From the NCBI RefSeq assembly GCF_025370935.1, contig NC_133477.1:14751318-14815317 (forward strand): 64,000 nt of DNA, given 5' to 3'. A program made the translations under genes and the position numbers. This document shows, one piece after another, positions 26,081-37,172 of the stretch (position 1 is the first letter of the stretch; each line of letters opens with the position of its first letter). The notes below the pieces were generated by a model, which was given only the letters and a program-made list of their open reading frames with translations, did no database searches and was not told the DNA's origin. This DNA comes from Choristoneura fumiferana (lineage: Eukaryota > Arthropoda > Insecta > Lepidoptera > Tortricidae).

Positions 26081-26861
26081 GAGGCACAAAAAGCTAAACC
26101 GTTATGTGGATACAAATGGGTGCGATGCGATATATGTATCACATGAGGAACCTTTCACAATAAAATACGAGTACACATTTGAACAGGAATACGAATCCAT
26201 TGAATGTGCTTCCATTAATTTAAAGCACTTAATACAATTACTTTTCTTAATAAAACCATTTATATTTCAAGTGAGGTTTTTATAAAGGTATATTTCTGTA
26301 TTTTGTATAGCACGTTTAAAACATTACTAGCGGTATATTGGTACAAGTGGCATGCTAATGTTAGCGTATATTGATGCAAGTGATAAAAACGTTTATAAAT
26401 CAATAGATGAAGGTAAAAGAGCATCTGTTTTATTGTTCATTGCAAGCCATATAAGTATTTCATCTAAAAATTCATATACAATATAAAATATCGTTAGATC
26501 AGTAATCTACGCATTACGCCGTATACTGGAGCAAGTGGTAATTAGCTCAGTATACCGCACAACTACAAGATGTAAAATACGCGTATAGTAGTGTATCTGC
26601 AATTTTCTCAAAAACTATAAGAAATTTCAAAATTCCATGAATACAGGTAGAAAGCAAATATTTTCTTTGGAACCAATGCAAAATTTTGAAAAGTTATATC
26701 ATCAAATGAGAAAGTTACAGGTTTTGGAACCTTTGAACAGCTCTCCTGTAAATTTATGATTATGCACTTGTACCAGTATACGTAGGAGGTGTCGATATAG
26801 GGTAATTTTTTTTGATTAACGTACCTATTAATCGGGGGTTCCTAGTAACAAATTAAAATGC

Positions 26862-27360
26862 GAAAGTTAACAGTTTGTTTGTTACCTCATCACGTCTAAA
26901 CCGCTGAAACGATTTAGATGAAATTCGTTGAATCCTGGGCAAGGACATAGGATAGTTTTTATTCAGAAATTGCATAGTTCCCGCGGGATTGCGAAAAACT
27001 AATCGTCATATTCATGAGTTTCAGAGTTGAGTCTCTGTGTATCTGTTTTCTGTATCGTTACTATTTCTGGTGTACAATAAAGAGTCATTGTATTGTATTG
27101 TATTGTTTCATGAGTCATGACTGACTTTCGGAGTCCCCGTGAGGTCGGAGGCCATTGGTACAGGCCACGTGTGCCTTTATCAGGAAAGACAGAAAAGTGA
27201 TATGAGATTGATTTACAAGCTGTTGACTTGGAATTTATTGAAACATAGGGATTTGACAAGATTCAAATTACTAGGTACTCTGGCATCTTAATAACTGTGT
27301 AACTTTAACTAAAAAGAAACGATAGTGCCTTTTAAAATAATTCATAGTGAATTAGCAAAT
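26862..27360. other. Repeat-derived stretch downstream of YJU2
   Basis: 26862-26997 contains CTAAACCGCTGAAACGATTT and nearby blocks shared with the repeats at 20.94-21.19 and 37.95-38.06 kb. (TTGTA)n-like sequence at about 27087-27107 is a simple repeat. No gene is seen before the poly(A) signal of YJU2. Confidence 0.45.
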
Positions 27361-27364
27361 ATAT

Positions 27365-27370
27365 TTTATT
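27365..27370 (-). terminator. Polyadenylation signal AATAAA of YJU2
   Basis: TTTATT on the plus strand reads AATAAA on the minus strand, about 60 bases after the YJU2 stop codon. It is the nearest canonical signal and would give a short 3' UTR. Cleavage position not determined. Confidence 0.6.
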
Positions 27371-27430
27371 CATTGTACTTAATCACTGTGACACTATTTA
27401 ATTGCAAATACATTATAAAATATGATAAAC

Positions 27431-30400
27431 TCACTGCGAGTCACTGTCACTGCCCGAGTAGTTTGCCAGCAGAGTGAGTCCTGAGGCAGGAGCCGCCACC
27501 ACCGTCTCACTAGACTTTGCACTAACACTTTCATTAGTTACTTCAGGTGTACTAGTCACTGTACTTTTTGATACATCCATCCCTTTGCTTGTTACTTCAC
27601 ATGTATTAGTTACTGTATTCTTTGATACTTCTGACTTTTTGCTTTTCACTAGATTTGCCAGCGCTGACTTCTTACTTAATACCCCAATGCTTCTGTTCCA
27701 AGTCTCATTCTTTTTAGTGTCTGGTTTAGGGGGTATTACTTCTATTCTAGAAGTTTTTGCTGGAGGTTCAACATCTTCCTCAACTTCTTCGATTATCTCC
27801 TCAGCAACCACTTTTTGTGAAGAAGTCCCACCAAACTTTATGGACCTGAAATTAGAATAAAAACTATTTTAGCAACATACCAGTCTTATTAGCTGAAGCG
27901 ACGACGGGAGTAAAGATAACAGATGAATAACTGAAATGGCTTGAGACATAGCTTAATTTCCGAAGTAAATCCTTTTATTAAGACTTTTGAGAAAACATAA
28001 AAGAAAGAAAGAAAATACATTTATTTAACGCCATAAAAACAAACATAGAACAAATTGCATAGGTGCTAGCTACTAAAAAGCCTTGAGTAGCTGAACGATC
28101 GATGCTGCTACCGCTAGTATTACGTGGATTACGAAGGCATGCTGTGACGATACCAACGCGAGATCACACTGGCGCGATGCGCGATGCTATGCGATGGCGC
28201 TAGCACCCACGCAACGAGATAAACGTCCGTATGATTTTCGTAGGCACTTTTTTGTTGATATGGTAGAAGATTCTGTTACTGCTTCCAGGTTATCTAGTAA
28301 GAGTACAGGACGTCCAAAAAATAATAAAAAGGTCATCAAATTCTACAGCACATTCATAAAATAAATTTAAATGCTTGAATAATGACCCGACTAAAGTTCT
28401 GTTTCTAGAAGGTTCTGGAAGATAGATCGGAAGACGAAGATTAAGCAGGTCTCCCACTAGGTGAACTGGCGACACCGTGAGAGTTCCGGGGAACCAGTAG
28501 ATGCAAGTGGCGAGTTGTCATTCATTGTGGCATTTTAAGGGGAAGTCCTTTATTCAGCAGTGGACGTCTTCCGGCTGATGATGATGATTAAAGTTGCAGC
28601 CTTACTTGATAAAGTCGTCGTCCTCCTGTTCTTCCCGCTTCCGGCGCGCCTCAGCCGTCTCGGGTTGATACTGCTGCAACATGCCCTCGTAGTCGACGGC
28701 TCGCTGGCGGCGATTCAGCTCTTTCAACTCCTCGAGGCTCTCTAGTAGCTCAATCTCCTGTCGGGACTGCTCGGTACGGTATTCTGCAAATATTGTTGAG
28801 AATTTAATGCACATATATACAGTTCCAATTTTTCTAGGTAATAGCCATAACGAGCAAATGCGAAAGGTAATAAATAAAATAAACTAACATGAAAGATATT
28901 TCATAATCCTTTTATTTATAGAACGAGATGATGATTGTGTATTAAACAATAAAATTAGCAGGCATAGTGCATTTCCATGTTACATATTTAGGTAAGTACT
29001 CTTTTTAGGCATAGTGTCAAAACCAGTCACATAAAAGTACATAAATATTCGACCTTATAGCTTCCACCGTTTGGTACAAAATCAATTGAATTTGTCAAAT
29101 ATGGCGCCCCTTTAAATCATTCCTTAAAAAAACTATGATTAATTTTAAAGTAACATTTACAAATAGGAGGACTTGAAAATGAACATTTAAATATGTAAAT
29201 AATATGCACTACATGTTATTTTTTTTCACTGGAACTTAATATCTTCCTGAGTCCAACTTTATTTAACAGATATAGTACTAAAGACCTAGACGTGGTTCAC
29301 CAGCTTTGTTATTTTGGATATTATTTCATAATTTTTAAAATTCTTTATTCAATGAACAATTTGTACTCTATAAAGTGCATTCAGCCTTTATTTTTAGTGT
29401 TAATTGGTTCTTTATGAAGTATGCAAGGGCTCACGAGGATATACTATAAAAAACATTTCATAGTATAAGTAGTTCTTAAACTTCTGAGCAAAAATTCGAT
29501 CAAAAATATCTGAACACGCTTTTACGCCTTAACAGTAGAGACGTGTTTACATATTTTTGATCAAATTTTTGCTCAGAAGTTTAAGAACTCGACTGTAAGT
29601 ACCTACCTATTTAGGTAAAGCTACAGGTAAAATCTAGTTAAAAATATTTTGAATACACAATATAATTATCAGTGGTGTAATGTCGTGTGGACGCCCACCA
29701 ACTCGAAAAAGCAACCTGGCAGACCTAGATAGCGATGGTGGGATGAACTGGACTACTTATTAAAGGACTGGCCCTTGTAGCAGTGGAAGTATTGGGGGGA
29801 GGCCTTTGCTCAGCAGTGGGACAGAACAATCTAATAGGGCTGTAAAAGCAACGAAAACCTTAGTACTCGTATGTATTCGTTACTTTATTAACCAGTACTC
29901 GTTACCATCATATTGTTACTCGTATTGTTACTTTTGATGCAACCATGAAGCAGAAACACTGCATCCCGTTACCGTACGGTATGAACGAACGTACTTTATA
30001 CAAAGCAAAACCGAACTGTATCGTTATCGTATCGTGGGTCTAGATGTGACGCACCGTAACTGATCATTTTGAATGCGGTTCGTAATGTTCTGATGTATAT
30101 TTTTAAGTGATTATTGTAATAAATCTAAACTAATATTGTAATTATAATTATAATAAGTCATATATGTCCGTGCGTCGCGCTTGGCCCGCGCTGCGGTTTG
30201 TGGTGGCCTTAGTATCATCATCCATCATCATCTGTCATTTCTGTCAGTACGACTGTTACGGGTTACACGGGTAACAAGGCATATTCGTGAGTAACAATTT
30301 TTTACTTCAAATCAGATGAAGTACTCTTTACTCGGTAACAAATACATACGGTTTGCCACAGGCCTCCAATCTAACAATAATAATAAAATTACCTAACAAC

Positions 30401-32632
30401 TTCATAGGGTTATTGGCCTCCTCCTCTTTTTGTTCCTCCTCTTCACGTTTTGCTTGCTCCTCTGCCAGTTTAAGTGCCATAAAGTTCCTGGTGGCACCAG
30501 CTTCAATCTCGTAGTCCGTGTTTTTTGGATCTGTTTTGAATGATATCTCTTGCAGACATCTGGTGCACTGAAATTAGTAGGTAGTAGTTATGTAACTTTT
30601 TTTCTTTACCCAGTCATGCTCCCTATTTAGGATTCAATAACTCAAAAAGAAAAAAAACCCCTAATCCCTTTTTCATTACTCTGTCTGCTAAGACCTTTTA
30701 TTCAGAAATGAGAGGGCAGGGCAGAGCAGAGCAGGGCTTCCCAAACTGTGCGACGTGACGCCCTGGGGCATCGCGACATTGTCCCAGGGGCGTCGCGTGT
30801 CGATGCGACCGAGTTGAGTCAGAAGCTATGCTCAGAAAAGCAAGCACATTCTTCACATTAGCCAGCCACTTACATAAATAACTCTTTTTATTTTTATGCA
30901 AAATTATAAATGTCCAAAATGTCCAAATAGTGTTTTTCTGATAACCTGTTACTACGAGTAGGCAAATACTAAAATAAATTGTTAAAGTAATTGTTAAGTA
31001 TTTTTGGGGGCTAGGTTGAGGGGCGTCATGAAAAAACGGCAAAGTCACAAAAGTAAAAGTAAAGTGCCATAGTCACTGTCAAAGTTTGGGAAGCCCTGGC
31101 CCTGGCAAAGAGGTATCATTTGTAGATAATATTATTTGACTGTAACACATTTAATCCAAACATCTAAAAGTGTATTTTCATACAAAAACCCTGTGAATCT
31201 AAACCTATACTGTACTTACGATGTAGAGGCTTACTCAAGTAAGGAAAATGACTGAAAAATCACTAAACCACAAAAAACCTTCTTTAATAAAAATAGAGAC
31301 CTTTGGGCAGTCAGGTATGAAAAATACCATAAATACAGTGGAACCCTGACTTGCACTTGGCCAGTTTGGTGCTGTAAAGTTGCCACTCTTAGTCAAAATT
31401 GTTAATAAATTACATAATTTTCATTTTTTCCAAGCTTGACAGGTTGAAAATTAAGTATAGCTTGCATACTATGCCAAAGGGAAAAAAATACAAGGCATTT
31501 TAGTACATTCCTTTTACTTAACACAAAAAAACAAGCTTGATAATGGTGCAAATCGTCCGAGTATGGTATTAAAATAAATAATTAAATAATCATTATGCAG
31601 ATTAAAATACAAAGAAAGCTTCAGTTTTGGAATGAACCTTAACCATTATGAAAGGGTTATTAAGTATAATTCAGTCTCTATACATGATTATCTAAATTCA
31701 CAAACAATGGGTATTATTAATTTGTTCAATTTGTTAATGAATTATTTAAATAAATATGTTCAACCTTCCGTCAAACCAAGACACTAGTCTGTCCAAGCAT
31801 AATTAAAGAAAGCAACATGCCAATGAGTATAATATTTACGATAACATTTTTGGTCTCTATTTCACAACCCAGAAACCTTTTAAAGGTTTGATTGAATGTA
31901 CTAACTCACACCAGCAGCCTAGAAGAGATTACTGTTTAAGCCGGTGTTGCCATACAATTTAATATTTGTCTTATTTTATTTTAAATTTTTATTTTAAGTT
32001 AGTTTTTAGAAAAGGTCCTCACTGAAAATCAGCGCCACGGCTTGCCGTGGCATTATGCTGAGTGGGGACCTGTTTAGCATCATGTATGTCTTTATTTGTT
32101 CTATGTTTGTTCCTATGTTTGTTTTTTATGGCGTTAAATAAATGTATTTTCTTTCTTTCTTTCTTTCTTTATTTCAGACAGAAGGTATGCAATTAGGGCT
32201 GATCAAATTAAGGTTGTGCAAAAATAAAAGTATCATTTGGTTTATTGCTAAATGCTACACTTACTTTGATGTAAAACCTGTAAATTCTTATTCCCAAATA
32301 GTCCTGGTTCTCGACATCTTCTTTTCGAGCGTTAAATTTCTTTCCTTTGTAAATATACTCGCCGCAGGTAGCACATCGCATGTTGAAGGGAGCCATCAAT
32401 CGCACCGTGTATTGCCTGTTCTTGGCGAGTTTCATACGCGGGATCTTCGACGGATCGAAATCCGGAGGATAATATTTCTGAAAACAACATTTTAATAGTT
32501 GCAACTGCCACGGAATAGGAATCAAGAGATGCAAACACAAGTAGATACAAATAGGTAATCTTTTTTCTGATACTACATCTCTGAACGTAGAAATAGGTAT
32601 TTACTTACGTTTAATACTTTTCTTTCAGACAT
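27431..32632 (-). CDS. YJU2: YJU2 (CCDC94 family) spliceosomal step-1 splicing factor, five exons
   Basis: YJU2 joins the activated spliceosome (Prp19-associated factors) and promotes the first transesterification. Five minus-strand exons join in phase: 32609-32632, 32265-32477, 30393-30567, 28606-28783 and 27431-27845. All have GT donors and AG acceptors, and they encode 334 residues, close to the roughly 320 usual for animals. The start is the ATG at 32632, giving MSERKVLN and then the conserved KYYPPDFDPSKIPR. Cys43/Cys46 (CATCG, exon 2) and Cys80/Cys83 (CTRC, exon 3) form the family's zinc site. A Glu/Lys-rich helical region follows (about 110-195). The C-terminal tail is Ser/Thr/Val-rich and acidic and ends SGSDSDSQ. 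In exon 4 an in-frame TAA overlaps the donor AA|GTAAGG, so intron retention would truncate the protein after DDFIK. Introns carry LINE tails and a hAT-like MITE. Confidence 0.95.
27996..28058 (-). repeat. LINE 3' end fragment with GAAA tail
   Basis: AAAGAAAGAAAGAAAATACA followed by TTTATTTAACGCCATAAAAA is the reverse complement of the LINE 3' end at 32117-32172. It lies in intron 4 of YJU2. Only the 3' untranslated end is present. Confidence 0.6.
28501..28578 (+). pseudogene. RTE-type LINE, ORF C-terminal remnant in YJU2 intron 4
   Basis: On the plus strand, opposite to YJU2, the frame 28501-28578 ends HFKGKSFIQQWTSSG, then TGA and a (GAT)n-rich tail. The 'QQW..' ending followed immediately by a stop is characteristic of RTE-clade ORF ends. 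Upstream sequence is degraded. Confidence 0.55.
29466..29598. mobile_element. Palindromic MITE, GTCGAGTT family, copy 1
   Basis: AGTTCTTAAACTTCTGAGCA and the reverse complement from 29570-29590 pair over about 55 bases per arm around CGCTTTTACGCCTTAACAGT. The right end reads CGACTGTAAG. The same family occurs at 34597-34736. It lies in intron 3 of YJU2. Confidence 0.65.
29709..29834 (+). pseudogene. RTE-type LINE, ORF C-terminal remnant with in-frame stops
   Basis: The frame 29709-29834 reads KQPGRPR, stop, RWWDELDYLLKDWPL, stop, QWKYWGEAFAQQWDRTI, stop. The GRPR...RWWDEL...W...GEAFAQQW pattern is the conserved tail of RTE-like ORFs. Two internal stops show it is dead. It sits in intron 3 of YJU2 on the opposite strand. 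Confidence 0.65.
30732..31098. mobile_element. hAT-like non-autonomous DNA transposon in YJU2 intron 2
   Basis: The left end CAGGGCTTCCCAAACTG and right end CAAAGTTTGGGAAGCCCTG are inverted repeats matching the general CAGGG.TTCCCAAA terminal pattern of hAT elements (Charlie/Buster type). The interior (about 330 bases) has no transposase. Eight-base target duplications are not clear, probably because the left flank is a GAGCA-rich simple sequence. Confidence 0.6.
31980..32172 (+). repeat. LINE 3' untranslated end with TTCT tail
   Basis: GGTCCTCACTGAAAATCAGC and CCACGGCTTGCCGTGG (a hairpin) are followed by GTTTTTTATGGCGTTAAATA and a (TTTC)n tail at 32145-32172. The reversed tail also occurs at 27996-28058. 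It lies in YJU2 intron 2. No ORF is retained. Confidence 0.6.
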
Positions 32633-33069
32633 CTTTCAAGTGTATTTAGCAAATTAACAGAACTATACAATTATTACGAATAAAAATACACAACAATAGC
32701 CCAAGCAGTTCGACTAACTTGAGTTGATTTGATTGATTGTGTGATTTGTGTGACGTTGACGTAACGTAACGAGTGACGTATGACGTTTGTTATTTTTTTA
32801 ACTCATCTTTCAAAGATAGGCACAAGGAAACAAGCCTATACTGCACCAATCCTGTGCTGTAGTTAAATTTCTTTATTCTCAAGAAGTGTCGATCGTTAAG
32901 GGGAGAAACAAACGCATTGTAATCGAAAAAACGTACAGATTATAATTTAATTAATAATTTTAAGCATTTCGTGACTTTGACTCAATTTTCCACAAACGGG
33001 ACTTAGTACTTAGTCGAAACGTCAAGGTAATAATTAGGTAATCGTGTGTTTAGCGTGATAAGCCCCATT

Positions 33070-33670
33070 CTTTTAGGGTTCCGGAGCCAAAATGGCAAAA
33101 TCGGAACCCATATAGTTTCGCCATGTCTGTCTGTCTGTCTGTCTGTCGCCCGCGGCTTTGTTACGGGACTATCAATGCTAGAAAGCTGTAATTTTGTACG
33201 GATACATATGTAAACTATGCCGAAAAAAATGGTACAATAAAAAATTCAAAACAAATTTTTTTTAGGGTCCTCGCATAGACGTAAAGTGGGGGTGATTTTT
33301 TTTCTCATCCAACCCCATAGTGTGGGGTATCGTTGAATAGGCCATTCGGGGTTTGCTAAGACGATTTTTCGATTCCGCGATTGTTTGCGAAATATTCAAC
33401 TTTAAAGTGCAAATTTACATTAAAAATCAAGCGTCCCCCTCCCCCCCCCCTCTAAAATCTAAACCGGTGGGTGGAAAAATTTGAAAAAGGCTAAGTGCTT
33501 GAGAATTATTAGTAGTTTATGAGTAAATAGCAGCCTAAGGTATAAAATATACATAAACTTGGAAGATTCCGAGTAAAATACGAAATCCTTAGAAAAATAT
33601 TACTTAATTTTGTCTTAATGGCTACGGAACCCTATTCTGGGCGTGTCCGACACGCTCTTGGCCGGTTTTT
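33070..33670. repeat. Dispersed lepidopteran repeat, full-looking copy
   Basis: It begins TAGGGTTCCGGAGCC, has (TGTC)n at 33124-33146 and runs to ACGGAACCCTATTCTGGGCG and CGTGTCCGACACGCTCTTGG. Partial relatives are at 25.8-26.08, 38.38-38.82 and 47.82-47.95 kb. It is non-coding. The stretch from the YJU2 start (32632) to here shows no other gene. Confidence 0.55.
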
Positions 33671-33689
33671 TGTGGTTGTGAAGTAGTGA

Positions 33690-33860
33690 CACCTGTAGAT
33701 TTTTTTCTCAGAATAGACTACTGATGTGCGAAAGGAAACTTCCGAAAATTTCAAGTCAAACGAACTACCTGAATGTTGGTCGAATACGATTTGATTACAG
33801 ACAGACGGACAGACTACGGGACAGGTGAAACTAAATAAAAGCTTGTAAAAATCAGCAATA
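33690..33860 (+). repeat. 3' portion of a dispersed repeat (ACAGACGGACAGAC...AATAAAAGCTT)
   Basis: TACAGACAGACGGACAGACT followed by GTGAAACTAAATAAAAGCTT also occurs at 35665-35720. It is a recurrent lepidopteran interspersed repeat tail without coding content. Confidence 0.45.
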
Positions 33861-34081
33861 TGTGTGGCAAAGTTCTGTATTCAATCGGTGTTTTTCAGTG
33901 TAGTACCTATATAAACTATTGTTTGTTGTTGTAAGTTGTCATTAGCATTTTACTCATAAATATAAATACGACAAACTGATTAGAAAACAATCATAATAGA
34001 GGAGTTTGTTAACATACGACATCGAAGAAACACCGTTTGAAGTGGGTCAAATTTGACTTCTAAGATTTGATTAAGACTGTA

Positions 34082-34222
34082 AAGCCGAGTTTAGACTTGT
34101 AAGAAAATCGTGCAAGTTGCATTACATTGCGAGGCCGCAAAGCCAACGAGTTTTTAGTGGTCAATCGAGCGCCGCAATGTAATGCAACTTGCACGATTTT
34201 CTCACAAGTCTAAACTCGGCTT
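34082..34222. mobile_element. Palindromic MITE (AAGCCGAGTTTAGACTTGT family)
   Basis: Arms of about 50 bases start AAGCCGAGTTTAGACTTG and include ATCGTGCAAGTTGCATTACA. They pair almost perfectly around a loop containing CAACGAGTTTTTAGTGG. No coding content. Confidence 0.75.
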
Positions 34223-34596
34223 AGCAAAATAAAAACTTGTAGTTAAAAGTATCTCATTATTTCATGATCTAAATGTAGGTATATTTATTCATTTCGTTCA
34301 TTAACATTATATGACCGCCCAATGGAGATGGAGACCAAAAACTCTGGCGTAAATTATATCTACTCCCAGCTCCATTGCACGCCCTGAAAAAAAAAACACG
34401 TGCTAACATTGACATCTTATCTAAAAACTTCTTAAGGACCTATATATCCACAGGTACTAAGAGCTCGTCTAGATCTTTGGGAATACCTACTATCTATGGC
34501 TTAGTCGGCAAGGCATTGCCTATCTGCTGCTAACTGTACACTGTACTTAGCTAGTAGGTACTCTCTCTCTCTCTGCTGTCTTAGGTCCTGCATGTA

Positions 34597-34736
34597 CAAC
34601 GTCGAGTTCATAACCTTGTGAGCAAAAATTCAACCAAAAATACCTATCTGAACACGCTTCTATGCCGTTAACAATAGAGACGTGTTCATATATTATAGAT
34701 AAACTTTTTGCTCACAAGTTATGAACTCGACTGTAA
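34597..34736. mobile_element. Palindromic MITE, GTCGAGTT family, copy 2
   Basis: GTCGAGTTCATAACCTTGTG pairs with CACAAGTTATGAACTCGAC near 34713-34731. The inner arm GAACACG and AGAGACGTGTTC are shared with copy 1 at 29466-29598. Confidence 0.7.
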
Positions 34737-34926
34737 TATTAATGGCATCGCTGGACGGCTTTATCTTTGCGCCCATTAGGTTCCAAGCGCTGAAGCTCTT
34801 CGGCGGCAACACTGGTGGTCATTTCTACGTCCAAAACATTCCGCAGAAGAGTCGCTTGCCTAAGTATCGGTAGGTATTTTGCCGCGATGGCCCCATGCTT
34901 AAACTTAAGTTCGAAACTTCCAACCT

Positions 34927-35117
34927 GTGCCCTTAGTGTAAGTTTTCGGTTACAAAATACGTCTCGATCGCGTTAGCATTAAATCTCAATTTGTATGCAA
35001 ACACGAACAGCGCCTCTAGTGGAACGTTTGCGATGTTCGTGTTTCCATACAAATTGAGATTTTAACGCGAACGCGATCGAGACGTATTTTGTAACCGAAA
35101 ACTTACACTAGGGGCAC
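34927..35117. mobile_element. Palindromic MITE, GTGCCCTTAGTG family, copy 1
   Basis: Arms of about 75 bases begin GTGCCCTTAGTGTAAGTTTT and contain TACGTCTCGATCGCGTT. They flank a 36-base loop reading CGAACAGCGCCTCTAG then GGAACGTTTGCGATG. Copy 2 is at 50212-50402 with the loop in the opposite orientation. Confidence 0.8.
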
Positions 35118-35209
35118 TGCACCTATTGCCCGGGGTGAAAAGGCAATTTTAACCACCCAAGCGTTTGTGTTGTTTCACAAACAAAGAGCAAGTGAAATTC
35201 ATTTTTAGT

Positions 35210-35725
35210 ATTTCGTAGCCAAATGGCAAAAACGGAACTTTTATGCCTATTTTTTACCCGACAACCCAAAGGGGTTATAAAAGGACTCGGGAAAGAAGAT
35301 GTTTTCGGAAACTATTCGTATCGAAACTAAAATATTATTGAGAATTTGGGTATTCAACCATTTGAGTTAAAAAAACTGCTAAAGTAAAATAAGTTTTTTG
35401 TAAAAATTTCATTTTTAATACAATTTTTTTCTGACTGTACGTTTTGTTGTCTGTGCTTGTATTGTTACCCAAACTACATTTGCATACCAAATTTCAAGTC
35501 GATGCTATTAACCGTTGAAAAGTTCCATCCAGCGGAGACGATCCTTGCCGGACTACAAGGATTTCACTACCAGATTATTGTATTGTCACGTAATTTACAT
35601 AAGTATACCAAATTTCAAGTCAATCCAACTACTGGAAGTTGGTCGATTTTAACTTGCAAGATTTGATTACAGGCAGACAGACAGACAGACAAAGGGACAG
35701 ATTAAACTAAATAAAAGCTTGTAAA
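35210..35725 (+). repeat. Dispersed lepidopteran repeat
   Basis: The region contains two CAAATTTCAAGTC motifs and a (ACAG)n run at 35675-35690, ending AAACTAAATAAAAGCTTG like 33.8 kb. The open frame at 35457-35666 has no protein-like features and belongs to this repeat. Confidence 0.45.
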
Positions 35726-36038
35726 AAATCTTAGTTTCAATTAAAATACAGATTTCTATATAATGTTTTTGACTATATGCTGTTTTAATTTAATTAATCA
35801 AAATACATCAGTAATTTTAAAACATCACAAACTATCAAAACGTCACCTTATCAATTTCTCGTTCGCAGAAAAATAATCAGAAGAACAGGAATTTTCTGAA
35901 AAAATATAAAAACAGCCTAACGTTAGAGAAATGTACAGGACTTTAGAATTTTAGAATTCTGTGTCAATCAAATCACTTGCGATCATTGCATCAATATCTT
36001 AGGGTTATATGTTTTCACTGAACATAGGCCTAGGTATG

Positions 36039-36173
36039 TACAGTCACCAGCACCAATATCTGACACAACAAGCGTGCATAAATATCTGATACGACTCTAT
36101 TTCTAGGGACGGAAGGACGTGTCAGATATTTTTGCACGCTCCGCTGTGGCAGATATTAATGCTGGTGACTGTA
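36039..36173. mobile_element. Palindromic MITE (TACAGTCACCAGCA family)
   Basis: TACAGTCACCAGCACCAATA and its reverse complement (AATGCTGGTGACTGTA) bound an interior with pairing TGCATAAATATCTGA/TCAGATATTTTTGCA. Non-coding. Confidence 0.7.
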
Positions 36174-36800
36174 CCTAAATAGTCGTACACTGATCACTGA
36201 TTGACGACTGACTGATGAAGTGATGTGATGACTGATGAAGTGATGACTGAACTGGGGCCGGGTGACCGGTCCTACATAAAAAGATACCTAAGTAGTTAAG
36301 TACCAGCATCACATTTTAGGGGCTGGTGAAATGTGACACAAGAACAAATGAAGTTTAGTGAAGTGTGCCTGTTAAAAATTACCGAAATAGATTTGACATA
36401 TTTTATAGATAGCCCCAACCGTACTTAATAACGATGTTACCAAAGCATCATCAATCATCAATGATTAACTATTGTATTTTTCACTTATGATAAGTTCTGT
36501 GACACTTGAAAATTTTCCGAATTACTTACTTAGGTACTATTTATTGTTCGCAAAATTTTTTTTTTAAATAATTTCTATTTTGAAGAAAAACAATCAAAAA
36601 AAGGTAACTGTACTTTTTTAAAATATATAGCAATATCAGTGTCCATTAAATAGACTCCATCGAATACGATAGAAAAAAATATTTTTTTTTAAATGACGCA
36701 ATGTGTGAAACGGAACAGAGTAGTGACGTGACAACATTATCGGCAATTGCCGCGGTTCATTATTCAATAACAATGAACATTATAGTACATTGTGTCTTAA

Positions 36801-36899
36801 GGGCGGTAAATAAGGAATTACGAACGAGAGTCTATTAGAAGCCCGAAGTCGAAGACTGAGGGCTTTAATGAGTCGATGTTCGTAATTCTAGAACCGCCC
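36801..36899. mobile_element. Small palindromic MITE
   Basis: GGGCGGT...GAATTACGAAC pairs with GTTCGTAATTC...ACCGCCC. The loop (AGCCCGAAGTCGAAGACT then GAGGGCT) has its own short pairing. No coding content. Confidence 0.55.
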
Positions 36900-37172
36900 G
36901 TGTGACATACAATGTTTTTCATCACATTTGCGAGAAAATTTTTATATTTTTAAAAGAAAAAATATAATTGTTCCAAATAGTGGCGATACCTTGGGCGTTT
37001 GTATACGAGAGTGAGACTGGACGGTACGATACGAATTTCGATTTTCGAATTTCGTAGTAGCCCCCCTGTGTTTTGATCGAGTTGGCTCGCGTGGCGGCAC
37101 GGTATCCGATAGTGCACGATTACCGCACGAGCCAATGTTCGATGGTTTGCCGCGCGTAATCGATACACAGCT

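Larger units (their letters stand above)
24403..26794. mobile_element. 2.39 kb TIR element, transposase not seen, with empty site elsewhere in the window
   Basis: The left end (CGATACCTCCTACGTATACT at 24403) and the reverse complement of the right end (CGACACCTCCTACGTATACT from 26794) match over about 30 bases with one mismatch, continuing through GGTACAAGTG. ATAT flanks the element on both sides (24399-24402 and 26795-26798). The second copy of the surrounding duplication has a single ATAT at 63658-63661 and no insert, which supports a 4 bp target duplication. Internal frames are short (86 codons at most) with no transposase motif, so it looks non-autonomous. Variants of the terminal motif recur inside at 26331, 26364 and 26519. 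A nested palindrome lies at 25097-25289. The superfamily is unknown to me. Confidence 0.8.

Noticed and set aside
27474..27860. 128-codon open frame on the plus strand opposite YJU2 exon 5
   Set aside because: It is the antisense shadow of the last YJU2 exon. Its Ser/Thr/Leu-rich content mirrors the repetitive tail on the other strand, and there are no splice or domain features.
32142..32220. TTTC array as a CRISPR-like or satellite repeat
   Set aside because: It is the simple tail of a LINE 3' end, with no spacers.
34555..34576. (TC)n run as a polypyrimidine tract of an unseen exon
   Set aside because: No AG followed by an open, phase-compatible exon lies near it. It is simple sequence at the edge of a MITE.
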